Position numbers and translations under genes: made by a program. A stretch of DNA of 64,000 nt, from NCBI RefSeq assembly GCF_018918285.1, contig NZ_JAHLQF010000001.1:759284-823283 (forward strand). The letters run 5' to 3'. Every line of letters starts with the position of its first letter. Positions within the stretch are counted from its first letter, which is position 1. Of this stretch, positions 46,801 to 54,757 are shown piece after piece. Under the pieces are notes generated by a model. It did not search any database, was not told where the DNA came from, and saw nothing but the letters and a program-made list of their open reading frames with translations. The stretch comes from Clostridium mobile (lineage in GTDB: Bacteria; Bacillota; Clostridia; Clostridiales; Clostridiaceae).

Positions 46801-48103
46801 AATATTGGTTCTCTTTTTTAGCATATGTATTCTTTTTAATTTCATCGGTCTCTAGCTTTATTAAATCTCTACTTGTTCCACTATATTTATTTAAAAATAA
46901 AGTTAACGTATTTGCTTGACTTACGATCTCTGATATTTCTTCCATTCTTTTATACTTTGCATCTAATGCTGTATTAACATCTACGTCGATTGTATATTCT
47001 CTTTCTTCGCCTGTAAGTTCGTCCTTTCCCTTAATGGTTCTAGTAATAGTTTTTTGACCATTTGCTTTTGCTAATTCTAACTCTTCTAGTTCATCTTTTA
47101 ATCTTTTATATTCTTCTGCTTGTGCTTCTATATTTTTATTTTTATCGAAAAACTCTTCTGCCTCTAATATCTTCCTTTTCTTTTTCAATTCAAGTTGTTC
47201 TGCTATTAAATCATTATTGGCAGCAATTGCCTCATTTTCATCCGAAAAATCAGAAACAGTTTCTGGCATTATATCCGCTATATTTTTTTGAACTTCTATT
47301 AATTCCTTCTTAAATTTATTTCTTTCTTCTTCCGATTTAGAATTAGATATATCTATTTGTAATTTATCAGATTGCTTCATCAAATTTTCAACATCAGATA
47401 TTGATTTAGCTGTATCCTTTGTAGATTGAGTTATATTTTTATTAAACTCCTTTAAATGTTTATCTGCATTCATAACCTTATCTATAAATGAGGAAAGTAA
47501 GCTAATACCAACGGATATTCCCATGGTAATAGCAGCTTGCATAGCAACTGAAGACGCTGCTACTAATAATTGTTGTGCTTTTAGTTTAAATAATTGAGTA
47601 GTTAGCATTGCAGTAGATCCACCTAAAGCATGCGTCATATTTATTAATACTCTAGTACTAGTAATACTTTCACCAATACTTTTATTTATAGGTTTAAAAT
47701 GCTCATTTGTTGACTTTAACATCTCATCCAAAAATGAGTCCTTAGAAAATTCATGCATTTTACTTTTCAAATTTGGTAAATATTCATTATCCTGACTTGT
47801 TGCTCCTTGGCTAGATTTTACTTTATTAATTTCTCCGTTTAATTCTTTAATTTGATTTCTTATATTATCTATATTTTCACCTAAATTTGTGGTATCTATA
47901 TTTAAAGACATGTACATTTGATTTTTCAATGCATTTAACTGGCTTTCTATATTAATTATTGCATTACTTATTGAATCATTATCTATTTGTATAACTAATT
48001 TATTATTTTGCTGTAACTGACCTAATAATTTCTGTAATTTAGAGTTTACTTTACCATATTCCTCAAAGTTAATTTCTAAGCGAATACCTAAATCATCAGC
48101 CAT
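43853..48103 (-). CDS. Tail tape measure protein
   Basis: This is the longest gene of the window, with 1416 residues. Extended coiled-coil stretches dominate (about 240-330 and 870-1180, rich in KEL/EEK heptads), with one hydrophobic patch near 160-205 (LFKLKAQQLLVAASSVAMQA AITMGISVGISLLSSF) as in tape measures that insert into the target membrane. It sets tail length; at about 0.15 nm per residue a tail near 200 nm is expected (estimate from the general rule). It follows the chaperone genes, as usual. Confidence 0.88.
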   Translation of the reverse strand: MADDLGIRLEINFEEYGKVNSKLQKLLGQLQQNNKLVIQIDNDSISNAIINIESQLNALKNQMYMSLNIDTTNLGENIDNIRNQIKELNGEINKVKSSQGATSQDNEYLPNLKSKMHEFSKDSFLDEMLKSTNEHFKPINKSIGESITSTRVLINMTHALGGSTAMLTTQLFKLKAQQLLVAASSVAMQAAITMGISVGISLLSSFIDKVMNADKHLKEFNKNITQSTKDTAKSISDVENLMKQSDKLQIDISNSKSEEERNKFKKELIEVQKNIADIMPETVSDFSDENEAIAANNDLIAEQLELKKKRKILEAEEFFDKNKNIEAQAEEYKRLKDELEELELAKANGQKTITRTIKGKDELTGEEREYTIDVDVNTALDAKYKRMEEISEIVSQANTLTLFLNKYSGTSRDLIKLETDEIKKNTYAKKENQYSMSAEPFEKLAKSFMDTKNVLAELNKAQDEYSNNSKYSESTLNSLLEKFPELLNYLNDEKALHGEIDKKIQEQKSETENAYKKMIMASDKYYQNNIGGIDKLEDRLKQHGITLSKGQREELQNAKNLAEAKIAVEQELVLNLNDLWGKYYKIQGDIFESMKLPDDDWADTLLKGTKASSLAKEGEGKDIYSQIQELTEQLQKSKEVFDEIGAEIKVPYFSSGDIDNSNSKTIDNSNSKKEIEDINLKTDRYKQLNDAIQDVQNQIESYQQINDRVYNQEKINNLEKEIDLLNKKQGLYKQLNEEQLKERVELKGSLGNQGVKFGSRGEITNYQQILSSKQSWANSLSGEAKENAKKQVENLQEEMNKYLDLTFKTYVESGKAIKEIDKLKEDIRKQQLEIKIKIHDTGAEKIKKEIDDVQYKLDILDITDKENYKVRAELINEIIYKEKEERDYRLKVIEDLENQLKSVKENSDQWTLINETTDRYKQNIKDLNISILNHTESLKRQNEEILGFVKSVEDKIIEIIRKNYEEQQKLAKESKQKEMKLEDERHKKRLENLEKEKQGLIDIVDLQLKELEEKISKDEYDKKLENLQKERNTLQQKYDSLALVDTIQGRAMREGLLKDLNDLDEKIEEEKYKRNNELKKKELEELKKNYSKDVDEKKKAEDKKYEDKKQKLEEEMKEIDKYYEGRLEKDNLYREVRQVINSGLISDVKGNLIDLNIAIEEYENKWGEGLSALGNKIKTELIDNLEKVRELLKDGVLEKINNNISESNDSNISQGKKKVYAMSNDRAVNDYTNAKEAFDGNDYEVIDISKMSEEEIKRIRINIGDVIVGVAEDKFKNNDTNSIADKIPIGKNTEKTKEEISKYLKKRSYMRSGFIAESQLAVPYRSTSNFEAVLNTSQINELTKRTVSQTASNCIPYSLLDSMNHSSNSGYSRGIEIDKLINIEGNATSDIIPKIEQAGNNAIEKLYQKMKGLGHI

Positions 48104-48148
48104 TAATCCAACCTCCTTTAAAAAGAAAATGAACTAGCTGATGATTTG

Positions 48149-48196
48149 CTAGTCCACTTTGTAAGCTTTATTCTTTAATATTTCTTTAAAATTCAT
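48149..48196 (-). CDS. Possible 15-residue second tail-chaperone frame
   Basis: The frame MNFKEILKNKAYKVD lies between the chaperone and the tape measure gene, with GAGG 9 bases before ATG 48196. This is the place of the short gpT-like frame of other tails. No slippery heptamer links it to the upstream gene. A small stem-loop (ACTAGC...GCTAGT, 48133-48152) overlaps its end. Confidence 0.35.
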   Translation of the reverse strand: MNFKEILKNKAYKVD

Positions 48197-48209
48197 TTTA
48201 TAATTCCTC

Positions 48210-48764
48210 TTATCTATTGCGGTTTAATTTCAATTCCTCTAATTTTCTTTCTAATTCTTCGATAGTATTTTCTTCTTCTAATTCTGCCTCTTTTTCTCTT
48301 TCATCGCCATTTACAATAATTTCTTGTATTTCTACAGGTGAATTGCTAAGCATTTTTACATTTTCATACCAATTTAAAAACTCTTGATATATTATTTTTT
48401 CAATTTCTAATTTGATTTTCATTAATACAGGTGAAGGATCTTTTAAAATTTCACTTATTAATTCTTTATCTCTTTCTTTATTTAAATCTAAATATATATT
48501 TGTAATTTCAGAAAATAGTGTTAACAAAACATCCTCGTCTGATATAGATGCATCGATAGAAGTATCTTTAACATTTAAATTATTAGTCAGCAAATTTAAT
48601 ATTAATTCCTTTTGTTTCATATTTGGGTTATAGATCTCTATCGGATTTTCAACCATTTGCTTTACTTTTTCAAAATTTTCATAGACGGTCTTTATACTTC
48701 CATTCTCCTCATAAATTAAACATCTCATATTTTCTCTTTTTAATTCACTTAAATTTATGGACAT
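48210..48764 (-). CDS. Putative tail assembly chaperone
   Basis: This 184-residue acidic, mostly helical protein (KQKELILNLLTNNLNVKDTS; LLTLFSEITNIYLDLNKERD; ending in an EEENTIEELERKLEEL helix) is encoded between the tube and tape measure genes. Position, size and lack of membrane segments fit the gpG-type chaperone that wraps the tape measure. Family not recognised by motif. AAGGAGG precedes ATG 48764. Confidence 0.65.
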   Translation of the reverse strand: MSINLSELKRENMRCLIYEENGSIKTVYENFEKVKQMVENPIEIYNPNMKQKELILNLLTNNLNVKDTSIDASISDEDVLLTLFSEITNIYLDLNKERDKELISEILKDPSPVLMKIKLEIEKIIYQEFLNWYENVKMLSNSPVEIQEIIVNGDEREKEAELEEENTIEELERKLEELKLNRNR

Positions 48765-48842
48765 GAATAATTCCTCCTTATTTTATAAAAATAAAGGACA
48801 TGTGTTAAACATATCCTTTTATTATTTTAATTTTTTATAATA

Positions 48843-48898
48843 TATTATTTTCTTTTACAATGATATAGCTAATTATATCATTGTAAAAGAAAATAATA
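48843..48898. repeat. 25-bp perfect inverted repeat between tube and chaperone genes
   Basis: The 25-base arm 48843-48867 (starts TATTATTTTCTTTTACAATG) is the exact complement of 48874-48898, with loop GCTAAT. In the minus-strand message it is a long hairpin 55 bases after the tube gene stop. No clean T run follows, so it may protect the 3' end of an abundant tube message or partly stop transcription before the chaperone and tape measure. Confidence 0.85.
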
Positions 48899-48953
48899 GG
48901 CAGTCATAACATTTAAACTACCTATCATTAATATTTACTTTATAATTTCTTTA

Positions 48954-49724
48954 TTACTCTACAACTGAAATATCAAGTATTCCTTTTTCTCCTGAACTAA
49001 ATACTCCTTCAAGTAAATCGAATTGCATGTCTAACTTAGTAACATTTGCAGCACTCATTGTTAATTGTAGTTCTGATTTTGGCTTAGCATTAGGTACATA
49101 GAAATGGAAGAACTTATCTATTCCATCTTCATCTCTAACATGAGTATCTCCATAAATTTCGTAGCTAGAAGGTTCACAACTTGCTTTTACTTTGAAGCTT
49201 TTACCATTTGGCATAGTGGTTGGTAGGTAAAAAGCAACAACTTTTGTTCCATCCGGTTGAGATCCACTATTAAAATCAATTGTTTTTAATGTTATTCCAT
49301 ATGTATCAGGATTAGTAATTTGTCCTTCTACTAATTCTTTTTCATGGCTTATTAAATCTCTACCTAGTACAAATAATTCTAAAGTTCCATCTTTAGGTGT
49401 ATCCTTTAATTCAACCTTTCCATTCTCGATTGTAAGAACTTCTCTAGTAAGAACGTTTTGGATTCCTTCTTTAAAATCAGAACCTAATAAAATAGGTATC
49501 CATTTTAAATCAAACACTTCTGCACTTAATTTTAAAATTCCATCAGTTGATGTAATCCAACTTATTTTCTTAACTCCTTTTTTTGTTGCATATACCGCAT
49601 TAGACTTTATATCAAATGAAGTTTCATTGCAATAGTCAGCATATAAAACTGTCTTTGATACACCATCTTTTCCTTTTCTTTTTAGTGTTACATTAGCACT
49701 GTCCTTAATACCTTTAATATCCAT
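48954..49724 (-). CDS. Major tail tube protein
   Basis: This 256-residue beta-rich protein starts DIKGIKDSANVTLKRKGKDG. It has IKSNAVYATKKGVKKISWIT (a loop common in Firmicute tube proteins) and a C-terminal domain with GKSFKVKASCEPSSYEIYGD and the closing FSSGEKGILDISVVE. It should polymerise as hexamer rings around the tape measure. It has a very strong ribosome site (AGGGAGGAAT) and is flanked by hairpins on both sides, fitting the need for many copies. Confidence 0.75.
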   Translation of the reverse strand: MDIKGIKDSANVTLKRKGKDGVSKTVLYADYCNETSFDIKSNAVYATKKGVKKISWITSTDGILKLSAEVFDLKWIPILLGSDFKEGIQNVLTREVLTIENGKVELKDTPKDGTLELFVLGRDLISHEKELVEGQITNPDTYGITLKTIDFNSGSQPDGTKVVAFYLPTTMPNGKSFKVKASCEPSSYEIYGDTHVRDEDGIDKFFHFYVPNAKPKSELQLTMSAANVTKLDMQFDLLEGVFSSGEKGILDISVVE

Positions 49725-49760
49725 TATTAAATTCCTCCCTTATATTTTTTTATAAATAAA

Positions 49761-49787
49761 ACTAAGAATTTTATTTAAATTCTTAGT
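49761..49787 (-). terminator. Hairpin overlapping a stop codon, ahead of the tube gene
   Basis: ACTAAGAATTT (49761-49771) and AAATTCTTAGT (49777-49787) form an 11-bp stem with a 5-base loop, followed on the minus strand by TTTATTTATA. It includes the stop codon of the upstream gene. It is probably an attenuator or RNA-processing site that sets the tube message apart. Confidence 0.6.
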
Positions 49788-50511
49788 CTAATTTCATTTT
49801 TATTGACCAATGTATTAGGTCTAATTCATTATTTTCGTTTCCTGCTACTAAACATATATCGAGATTTTCTCTATATCTTTCTTTTTTCATAATATTTTCG
49901 TAAGCGTTATTTATCTCCCATATAGTCATATTCTTTATAATGTCTTTACTTATTAAACTATCCATTCCAAACTTAACTATATTGACGATTGTAGCAAAAT
50001 TTATACTATCTTTCTTTGAGCTTTTAGCTCTTCCTTTTTGTGAAAGTTCCCATATTTGTTTTTGTCTTTCACTACTAAACATAGGGGACTTTTCTATTTT
50101 AATTTTTTCTGTACCATTCACTTCTAATATAATTTTGCAAAACTCCTCAAAATTTTCTCTATTAATAGATTTATTTAAATCATTATTAAAAACAAAACTA
50201 TTGTCATAAGCATTTATGCTTATTTCTTTTTCTTCAATTTTACAAAAAAACTTTAAAGATTGTATGAAAAGACTGAGTACATCTATATACTCCTCACTAT
50301 CTCCATTTTTAATTTTTGTCCTTAATAAATCAAAATCACTAATATTATTATTAATTGTAAATATTTCTTTAGTAATTTTATAAGGAATTAATAATTTTTC
50401 ATACTTATCTATACCAAACTTCATGATATCTTTTAAAGTAGGTTGGTATATAGTACAAATTCCATAAAAATCAATGGGCTCGCCTACTACTAAATTTAAT
50501 TTATAATCCAT
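49783..50511 (-). CDS. Hypothetical first gene of the tail operon
   Basis: The start is ATG 50511 (MDYKLNLVVGEPIDFYG), with AGAGGGA 6 bases upstream, giving 242 residues. It is soluble, mixed alpha/beta, with IYQPTLKDIMKFGIDKYEKL near the N-terminus and SERQKQIWELSQKGRAKSSK in the middle. The N-terminal block resembles phage proteins placed before tube genes, probably a tail completion or chaperone role. No capsid-related motif seen. It follows a 214-base gap after the polymerase operon. Confidence 0.5.
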   Translation of the reverse strand: MDYKLNLVVGEPIDFYGICTIYQPTLKDIMKFGIDKYEKLLIPYKITKEIFTINNNISDFDLLRTKIKNGDSEEYIDVLSLFIQSLKFFCKIEEKEISINAYDNSFVFNNDLNKSINRENFEEFCKIILEVNGTEKIKIEKSPMFSSERQKQIWELSQKGRAKSSKKDSINFATIVNIVKFGMDSLISKDIIKNMTIWEINNAYENIMKKERYRENLDICLVAGNENNELDLIHWSIKMKLD

Positions 50512-50517
50512 ATTCAT

Positions 50518-50731
50518 TCCCTCTAATTAAGATTTGTAATACTATAAAACAATTCACTCTTTCTTAAATATTTTATTAATATTTATTTTATAAAGGACTA
50601 CTCTTCCAACTTTTATTCTATCTATCGGATTGATACAATCATGAATTTGGGGTAGCCCTTAGAAAGATATATTCATCTCTTTCCATACTGATAAATAAGC
50701 TATTAAAAATGTATTCAAATTCTTTATATTA
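50518..50731 (-). promoter_or_regulatory. Probable late-promoter region of the tail operon
   Basis: This 214-base gap separates the polymerase pair from the tail genes and must hold the tail promoter or be read through. I find no sigma-A promoter of good quality on the minus strand: TATAGT near 50543 lacks a TTGACA-like partner. No strong terminator is visible either. A 33-codon open stretch ending at TGA 50554-50556 has no start codon and looks like decayed or chance coding. A promoter specific for the element's own polymerase is possible. Confidence 0.35.
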
Positions 50732-51604
50732 CTATCTTATATGCGTTTTTCTATTGGTGGTTATTTCTCTTTTTTTATTATATCGTATATATTTTTCTAA
50801 TTTTTTTTCCTTAGCACAAATGTGACAGTATTTAGTACGATTGCTAGTCTTTTCAGTGAGCTTACCACAAGCTTCACAATATATATATTCTTTGTATTTA
50901 CTAATTCCTGCAGCCTTTCTTACATAATTTTTATAGTAACCACTTAAACTCTTGGAGAAATAAGAAATGATATAATTATCTTCATTCCATCCATCAATAA
51001 TTACACTATCTATTTCCCAGCTATCATCTTCTACTTCCTCTAGTGGCTTATAATTTTCAAATATTTTCTCTATAAAATCATTTATAATATTTTTATGATC
51101 ATTCCATGTTATATTTAATTTATTCGACGTGGACTGTTTTCTATACATTTCAGCCTCATCAAGAGATCTTTCTATTTTATCTTTAATATCTACAATATTT
51201 ATGCTTTCTTCTGCTATTATCTTTCTTACTAATTTTATGTATTCATTTTTAGGAACTGTTATACATTTATAGTATTCACTTTTATAATATGTATCTCTGT
51301 CACAATAATAGCCGTATAAGTTATTAACTTTAACCCTTATGTAATCAATAGAATTTAATTTGCTTTTATATTTCCCCTTAGCAACCATGTATTCTATACT
51401 TTCATGGGGTGTAAATATATCAATAAGTTTCCGATCTTTTATCAAATCTTTATCAACGGTATAATTATACTTTCTCTTATATTTTTTAAATTTGCACTTA
51501 CTCCCCCATAGCATTTTTTTAAATTCTTTTAATATAGTTTCTTTTTCATTTTCATCACCTAATTCATAGTAATAAAGCATTTCACTTAAATCAATTCTAT
51601 TCAT
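50732..51604 (-). CDS. Zinc-ribbon protein coupled to the two-barrel RNA polymerase
   Basis: The start is ATG 51604, behind GAGGAGG inside the end of the polymerase gene (8-base overlap ATGAATAG), giving 290 residues. The basic N-terminal half (KCKFKKYKRKYNY) is followed by a helical middle, and a C-terminal zinc ribbon reads YCEACGKLTEKTSNRTKYCH ICAKEK (CxxC, then CxxC). I recognise no family. Overlap with the polymerase gene and the basic, Zn-binding make-up suggest a DNA-binding specificity or accessory subunit, which is inference. Confidence 0.7.
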   Translation of the reverse strand: MNRIDLSEMLYYYELGDENEKETILKEFKKMLWGSKCKFKKYKRKYNYTVDKDLIKDRKLIDIFTPHESIEYMVAKGKYKSKLNSIDYIRVKVNNLYGYYCDRDTYYKSEYYKCITVPKNEYIKLVRKIIAEESINIVDIKDKIERSLDEAEMYRKQSTSNKLNITWNDHKNIINDFIEKIFENYKPLEEVEDDSWEIDSVIIDGWNEDNYIISYFSKSLSGYYKNYVRKAAGISKYKEYIYCEACGKLTEKTSNRTKYCHICAKEKKLEKYIRYNKKREITTNRKTHIR

Positions 51605-54245
51605 CCGTGTCCTCCTCATTTACATCAACTAGCTTATACCATCTTCCTAAATATTCTTTTGAATTCCTATCCTCTTTACTGGTTTCAACGATTTTTTGTG
51701 GATTATTTTTACTGTTATTCTTTAAATTTTCTAGCATTGTATCCCCACACATCGACCAACAAAAAACCTTATCTCTATTTTTAAACTTATAACATATTTT
51801 AACTAAATAATTAGTAATAACTTTTTTGTCCAAAGGTACTTCATTAATTATACTTCTGTATTTTTCAAATAATATATCTAATTGACTATCTGTGTCATCT
51901 TTGTCTATTTCACCATCTGAATTGGCCAAGTCTTGTTCATCCTTATTGTTTTTATCTTCGTTATCAATTATTGAATAAAATTCATATATAAAATTTTTAT
52001 ATATTTTAGTTAACATTTTTTCTATATGTAAGTTATCTGTTGGAATGTCTTTATTAATAAGGAATGAAGATGTATCAATCACTTCATAATTCCATATTAG
52101 ATCCCTTTCCCATTGTAAAATATAATCACATAATTCATTCATTGGAGAGGATGATCTGTAAGCATTATAGGGAAGCTTGTCTTCTTCACTTTCAATATCT
52201 TTATTAATATTTTTTATATTATTATAAGCCTTTAGTTTTTTAGGATAGCTATACAGTAAAAAATACGGTATTTTCTTATTTCTTTTTCTTAATGATTGAC
52301 TTATATGCCACCTAGTAGAAGTCTTTATAAAATCGATTTCTTTACCTTGAGTAATCCTCAGTATAGCAATATCATCTTTGTTTTTTTGTTTATATTTTTC
52401 ATTATCAGTAACTACATTTAATATGCTGGTAGCTACGTTAGTAATTTCACCTATGCGATTATCTCTTGTATTACATTCATATTCCACTATATTTTCTAAA
52501 GTATAGTCTTTAGCTACATCTGTAGCTTTATCTGTCATATCAACTATTATTGGGTATTCTATTACTGAATCAATTAATAGCTTTTCCTTACACAAGTTCA
52601 CCAAATCTCCATCAACATCCATTCCACCTTGTTGCGGTAGTGAAATATCATACATAGAAAACATTACAATATTATTTTCTTTAAAATAATCTAAATATTT
52701 ATCAGTTAACTCATTAGAGCTTATTTTGACCTTGTTTACTTCTGAAGGGTCTATTAATGGCGAGCGAAGGGATACGCACTCCCCTTTAGGCAGAGTTTTA
52801 CAATATATTTCATTGGCTCCTATGCACCCCCTCACATCTAATCCACCGCAATATTGAAGAAATCCTATAATATCCCCAACTGCTATGTGGTAAAATCCAT
52901 TTGAATATATTTTTCCAAATTTCAATTGATTTATTGATTTCCTTAACATTCTAATCAGCGTTTTCTTTATACAAATATCTTGCAACATATTATCATTTAT
53001 CATTATAGCTTTTATATAATTACTGTTTATATCTTTTAATGAATTAGTTTCAGTTATTCCTAAATATTTTAATGTGTATAATTTATCTCCTTTTATAATT
53101 TTTTCAAATAAGTCTGTAGAATACTCCGCTAATTTTATTAATTTACTTTTATTATCCTCTTTTGAAAAATCAAACTTACCTTTATTTTTATCTTTTGAGT
53201 TAAACCATTGAACATACTTATTATTTAAAAAATCATGACACTGTAAATATTGAAAATTTTGTCTTGAATATAAATCTATATCTTTTATGTTATGATTATA
53301 TTTACTAATTCCAAGCTGAAATTTATATTCATTTACTCTATTTAAATATTCATTCCATCCTTTTTTTCCGAATCTATCTTTGAATATACTATATCCCTTC
53401 CACATTGATTTTGTCCAAATGCAATCGATCTTTTCAACATCATGGTATGTCCCAAATATATCCTTAATTTTAGTTACTTTCATATCTTTATAATATTCTT
53501 GTATTGGGGCTTGTGTACTCATACCTTTCATAAAAGGAAGCCTTATTTGAAACGAAATAGCATCATGTTTTAAACCTATAGCTTCTTTCCATAACTTGCT
53601 GATTTTTTCTGTATGGCATCCCATGCCATCAAATGGAGATATTTTTACATCATGAAGTCCTTCCTTTACTAACTTCTTATCATATTTTATTTTCTTGCCA
53701 TCTTCATCCTCAAATTCATCAGGTTCAGTAGAAACATATCTAACATATTGATTGGGCAATACTTTTTCATAATCATCAACAATAATTATATAAGGTAATG
53801 GTGAATCAACTATTTTACAAGCGCTAAGTATAAGATTTCGATAAGCTTCATATTTACTTATTACACATGATTTAGGCGTTATTCCTAATTGACTTCTCTC
53901 TGTAATACTTTTAAAATAATCTTCGCTTATAAAAACTGTAATACCATTTTTAGCTTGAGAAGCTGATTTTCCTATTCTTAAGAATTTAATACTGTTGCAA
54001 TAAAAACCATTCTTTAAAATATGTATTAATTGCTCATTTTTACTTTTATTTTTAGATTCAACAAATATTAATTCATCTATATTCGTGGTTTTATAACCTC
54101 TTAGTAATTCTATTTGTCTAAACAAAGCATTACCTTGTTGCTGTATTAAGAAATCCTTCTCACCCTCTTTGTCTATGTTTATATTATATTTATTTTTTAT
54201 TATGTAACTTATATTTATTTTTTTTAATCTATACATTTCTATCAA
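51597..54245 (-). CDS. Single-chain two-barrel RNA polymerase (YonO / QDE-1-like)
   Basis: The product has 882 residues. Three blocks follow the order known for cellular RdRP and YonO-type polymerases. The first is FLRIGKSASQAKNG (about 88-101; compare 'fLG.SxSQlR'). The first barrel holds SPFDGMG (203-209) and FQIRLPFMKGM (232-242, the conserved Lys). The second barrel holds SLRSPLIDPSEV (492-503), NNIVMFSMYD (524-533) and GGMDVDGD (540-547), whose three aspartates form the Mg-binding DxDGD motif, followed by RDNRIGEITN (594-603). It should make RNA, probably from DNA templates of this element. TTG 54245 has GGGGG 8 bases before it; ATG 54236 is the alternative. Confidence 0.85.
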   Translation of the reverse strand: MIEMYRLKKINISYIIKNKYNINIDKEGEKDFLIQQQGNALFRQIELLRGYKTTNIDELIFVESKNKSKNEQLIHILKNGFYCNSIKFLRIGKSASQAKNGITVFISEDYFKSITERSQLGITPKSCVISKYEAYRNLILSACKIVDSPLPYIIIVDDYEKVLPNQYVRYVSTEPDEFEDEDGKKIKYDKKLVKEGLHDVKISPFDGMGCHTEKISKLWKEAIGLKHDAISFQIRLPFMKGMSTQAPIQEYYKDMKVTKIKDIFGTYHDVEKIDCIWTKSMWKGYSIFKDRFGKKGWNEYLNRVNEYKFQLGISKYNHNIKDIDLYSRQNFQYLQCHDFLNNKYVQWFNSKDKNKGKFDFSKEDNKSKLIKLAEYSTDLFEKIIKGDKLYTLKYLGITETNSLKDINSNYIKAIMINDNMLQDICIKKTLIRMLRKSINQLKFGKIYSNGFYHIAVGDIIGFLQYCGGLDVRGCIGANEIYCKTLPKGECVSLRSPLIDPSEVNKVKISSNELTDKYLDYFKENNIVMFSMYDISLPQQGGMDVDGDLVNLCKEKLLIDSVIEYPIIVDMTDKATDVAKDYTLENIVEYECNTRDNRIGEITNVATSILNVVTDNEKYKQKNKDDIAILRITQGKEIDFIKTSTRWHISQSLRKRNKKIPYFLLYSYPKKLKAYNNIKNINKDIESEEDKLPYNAYRSSSPMNELCDYILQWERDLIWNYEVIDTSSFLINKDIPTDNLHIEKMLTKIYKNFIYEFYSIIDNEDKNNKDEQDLANSDGEIDKDDTDSQLDILFEKYRSIINEVPLDKKVITNYLVKICYKFKNRDKVFCWSMCGDTMLENLKNNSKNNPQKIVETSKEDRNSKEYLGRWYKLVDVNEEDTDE

Positions 54246-54414
54246 TATTCTTTCCCCCTTACACAGAATATGTCAATGATATCCCTTAGTATGATTTCTA
54301 TTATTTACTTTTTATATTTATTTTATAAATATTGTTCTAAATTAACTATCATATATCTCTCTTATCTATTCTATAAATCATATTTTTTATATTGATATAA
54401 TTAAGTTTGAGCAA

Positions 54415-54447
54415 AACCTGTACAATTTATTTTATCTCGTACAGGTT
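54415..54447 (-). terminator. Weak hairpin terminator after the SOS-boxed gene
   Basis: AACCTGTAC (54415-54423) pairs with GTACAGGTT (54439-54447). On the minus strand the stem is followed by TTGCTC, a poor T run, so read-through towards the polymerase gene is likely. The same segment offers TTGCTC-N17-TATAAA, a possible weak promoter for the polymerase. Confidence 0.5.
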
Positions 54448-54453
54448 GGTGTT

Positions 54454-54708
54454 TTATGCTGTATGGATTTTTAATATGTAATCATTTCCTATTAATTCTA
54501 TATCCATAGATATATCAATCTCTTTAATTTCATCATTATATATCACCACAGGATTTACTCTATCAAATTCATCTTCAAGAATTAATACATCTTCCATTGA
54601 GTTACAAACAAACTTTTCAATATTAATTGCCATTGAAATAGGCGTTACCATATCAATGCAAACACATTTACCCTCTAAGTTTTGTAAATGATCTAGTAAT
54701 TGTTCCAT
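54454..54708 (-). CDS. Small protein under a LexA-boxed promoter
   Basis: I start it at ATG 54708 (MEQLLDHLQNLEGKCVCIDM), because GGGAGAGGG stands 4-5 bases upstream and a promoter with an SOS box lies just before. The longer frame to 54834 would include that promoter. The 84-residue product is acidic, mixed alpha/beta, ending DISMDIELIGNDYILKIHTA. No family recognised. Its position between the repressor-like operon and the polymerase gene suits an antirepressor or activator made on DNA damage; this role is inferred. Confidence 0.6.
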   Translation of the reverse strand: MEQLLDHLQNLEGKCVCIDMVTPISMAINIEKFVCNSMEDVLILEDEFDRVNPVVIYNDEIKEIDISMDIELIGNDYILKIHTA

Positions 54709-54734
54709 TAAACCCTCTCCCATCATTACATGTT

Positions 54735-54747
54735 CGAACGTATGTTC
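54735..54747. promoter_or_regulatory. LexA / SOS box
   Basis: CGAACGTATGTTC agrees at every one of its 13 positions with the Firmicute SOS consensus CGAACRNRYGTTY. It lies 10 bases after a TATAAT -10 element, over the expected transcription start, where LexA binding would block initiation. I saw no second box in the element. Confidence 0.75.
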
Positions 54748-54757
54748 TGATAGTATT

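Noticed and set aside
48149-48764. Programmed -1 frameshift in the tail chaperone
   Set aside because: No X-XXY-YYZ slippery heptamer occurs near the end of the 184-residue frame, and the following short frame has its own ribosome site.
43853-49724. Contractile (R-type) tailocin such as a diffocin
   Set aside because: No sheath protein, no gp25-like or baseplate wedge proteins and a Dit/Tal tip of siphophage type; the tail is non-contractile.
50554-50660. Small gene before the tail operon
   Set aside because: A 33-codon open stretch has no start codon or ribosome site; it may be decayed coding but cannot be supported.
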